Shown here piece by piece: positions 63,199-64,000 of a DNA stretch of 64,000 nt; the stretch's first letter is position 1; each line of letters begins with the position of its first letter. The translations under genes and the position numbers were made by a program. The notes under the pieces were generated by a model. The model was not told the DNA's origin. It worked only from the letters and a program-made list of their open reading frames with translations, and ran no database searches. This stretch comes from Novosphingobium profundi (GTDB taxonomy: Bacteria; Pseudomonadota; Alphaproteobacteria; Sphingomonadales; Sphingomonadaceae), in NCBI RefSeq assembly GCF_018491765.1, contig NZ_JABWCU010000011.1, positions 1-64,000 on the forward strand. Direction: 5' to 3'.

Positions 63199-64000
63199 AT
63201 GCATTTTCTCGATCAGGCCAAGATCTACATCCGTTCCGGAGCCGGTGGCCCGGGCGCGGTCTCGTTCCGCCGGGAGAAGTACATCCAGTACGGCGGTCCC
63301 GATGGCGGCAACGGCGGCAAGGGCGGTGACGTGGTGTTCGAGGCCGTTGCCGGGCTCAACACGCTGATCGACTTTCGCTACACCCAGCACTTCAAGGCCA
63401 AGCGCGGTGGCCATGGAATGGGCAAGAACCGCAATGGCGCGGCGGCCGACGACCTCGTCATCAAGGTCCCGGTGGGCACGCAGGTGATCTCGGACGAGGA
63501 CGGCGAGACCGTGCTCGTCGATCTCACCGAGGCGGGCCAGCGCGTGACGCTGATGGAAGGCGGCATGGGCGGGCGCGGCAACGCGAGCTACAAGACCAGC
63601 ACCAACCGCGCCCCGCGCCAGCACCAGCCCGGCATCCCATCCGAGGAAATGTGGGTCTGGCTGCGCTTGAAGCTGCTTGCCGACGTCGGCCTCGTGGGCA
63701 TGCCCAACGCGGGCAAGTCGACCTTCATCAACAAGCTGTCGAACACCAAGGCCAAGGTCGGCGCCTATGCCTTCACCACGCTGCGTCCGCAGCTCGGCGT
63801 GGTTTACCACAAGGGGCGCGAGTTCGTGCTGGCCGACATTCCGGGCCTCATCGCGGGGGCGGCGGACGGCGCCGGGATCGGCGATCGCTTCCTGGGGCAC
63901 ATCGAGCGCTGCCGCGTGCTGCTGCATCTCATCGACATTTCCGACCAGGACCCGGTCGAGGCGATGCGGGTGGTCGAGGAAGAGCTGGCCGCCTACGCCG
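63199..64000 (+). CDS. obgE: GTPase ObgE (5' part, runs off the window)
   Basis: At least 267 residues are visible from ATG 63199. The Obg glycine-rich domain (about 1-158) opens [20 protein letters not shown] and includes [20 protein letters not shown]. The G domain begins with GMPNAGKST (167-175), the switch region [14 protein letters not shown] and [20 protein letters not shown]. ObgE is an essential ribosome-assembly and stress GTPase. It is truncated only by the window edge. The usual rplU-rpmA genes are not upstream; a tRNA is there instead. Confidence 0.95.
   Translation, partial: MHFLDQAKIYIRSGAGGPGAVSFRREKYIQYGGPDGGNGGKGGDVVFEAVAGLNTLIDFRYTQHFKAKRGGHGMGKNRNGAAADDLVIKVPVGTQVISDEDGETVLVDLTEAGQRVTLMEGGMGGRGNASYKTSTNRAPRQHQPGIPSEEMWVWLRLKLLADVGLVGMPNAGKSTFINKLSNTKAKVGAYAFTTLRPQLGVVYHKGREFVLADIPGLIAGAADGAGIGDRFLGHIERCRVLLHLIDISDQDPVEAMRVVEEELAAYA

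Overview
The window comes from a GC-rich alphaproteobacterium, most likely a sphingomonad (Novosphingobium/Sphingobium-like). The evidence is a complete alphaproteobacterial dcw cluster ending in ftsQ-ftsA-ftsZ, a meso-diaminopimelate type MurE, a large TonB receptor paired with a surface lipoprotein, and frequent GTG/TTG starts and ATGA/GTGA overlaps. Apart from the fragments at the left edge, the genes look intact and chromosomal. I saw no insertion sequence, prophage, rRNA or CRISPR array.

1-300: a fragment of a TonB-receptor reading frame (+) runs head-on into a truncated GNAT acetyltransferase (-). This is either a rearrangement scar or an assembly join.

0.3-21.5 kb has a phosphate theme. 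A PlcP-like phospholipase C and an Agt-like glycosyltransferase form an operon. A PhoB-like response regulator with a degenerate receiver is divergent from it. Then come a stress flavoprotein-like gene, a GDT1 manganese transporter under a yybP-ykoY riboswitch, a TonB receptor with a surface lipoprotein, a small TPR protein, a reduced type IV secretion-like operon (virB2-3-4-6-9-10-11), and ppk-ppx. PHO-box-like 7+4+7 repeats precede plcP, the regulator, the lipoprotein and virB2. I infer a phosphate-starvation locus joining lipid remodelling, outer-membrane uptake and an envelope-spanning VirB assembly.

21.6-28.7 kb: a transglutaminase-DUF2126 fusion, a circularly permuted ATP-grasp/alpha-E protein, a second transglutaminase and a DUF1294 membrane protein. 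This is a conserved but functionally unassigned operon type.

28.7-37.4 kb: housekeeping and accessory genes. They are a Fur-box-preceded unknown gene, ccmB/ccmA, phhB, an acyltransferase, a membrane glycosyltransferase, a YigZ-like protein, a short unknown, alkA, a 2Fe-2S ferredoxin, a cysteine-synthase family enzyme and a one-TM protein.

37.4-57.3 kb: the dcw cluster mraZ-rsmH-ftsL-ftsI-murE-murF-mraY-murD-ftsW-murG-murC-murB-ddl-ftsQ-ftsA-ftsZ, with most junctions overlapping by 1-4 bases. A long leader upstream of mraZ carries a four-repeat MraZ operator and a CtrA-like site.

57.5-64.0 kb: a TPR/SPOR protein, a YbjN protein, proC, a Bax-inhibitor-1 family protein, a lipoprotein, tRNA-Ala(CGC) and the 5' part of obgE, which runs off the right edge.
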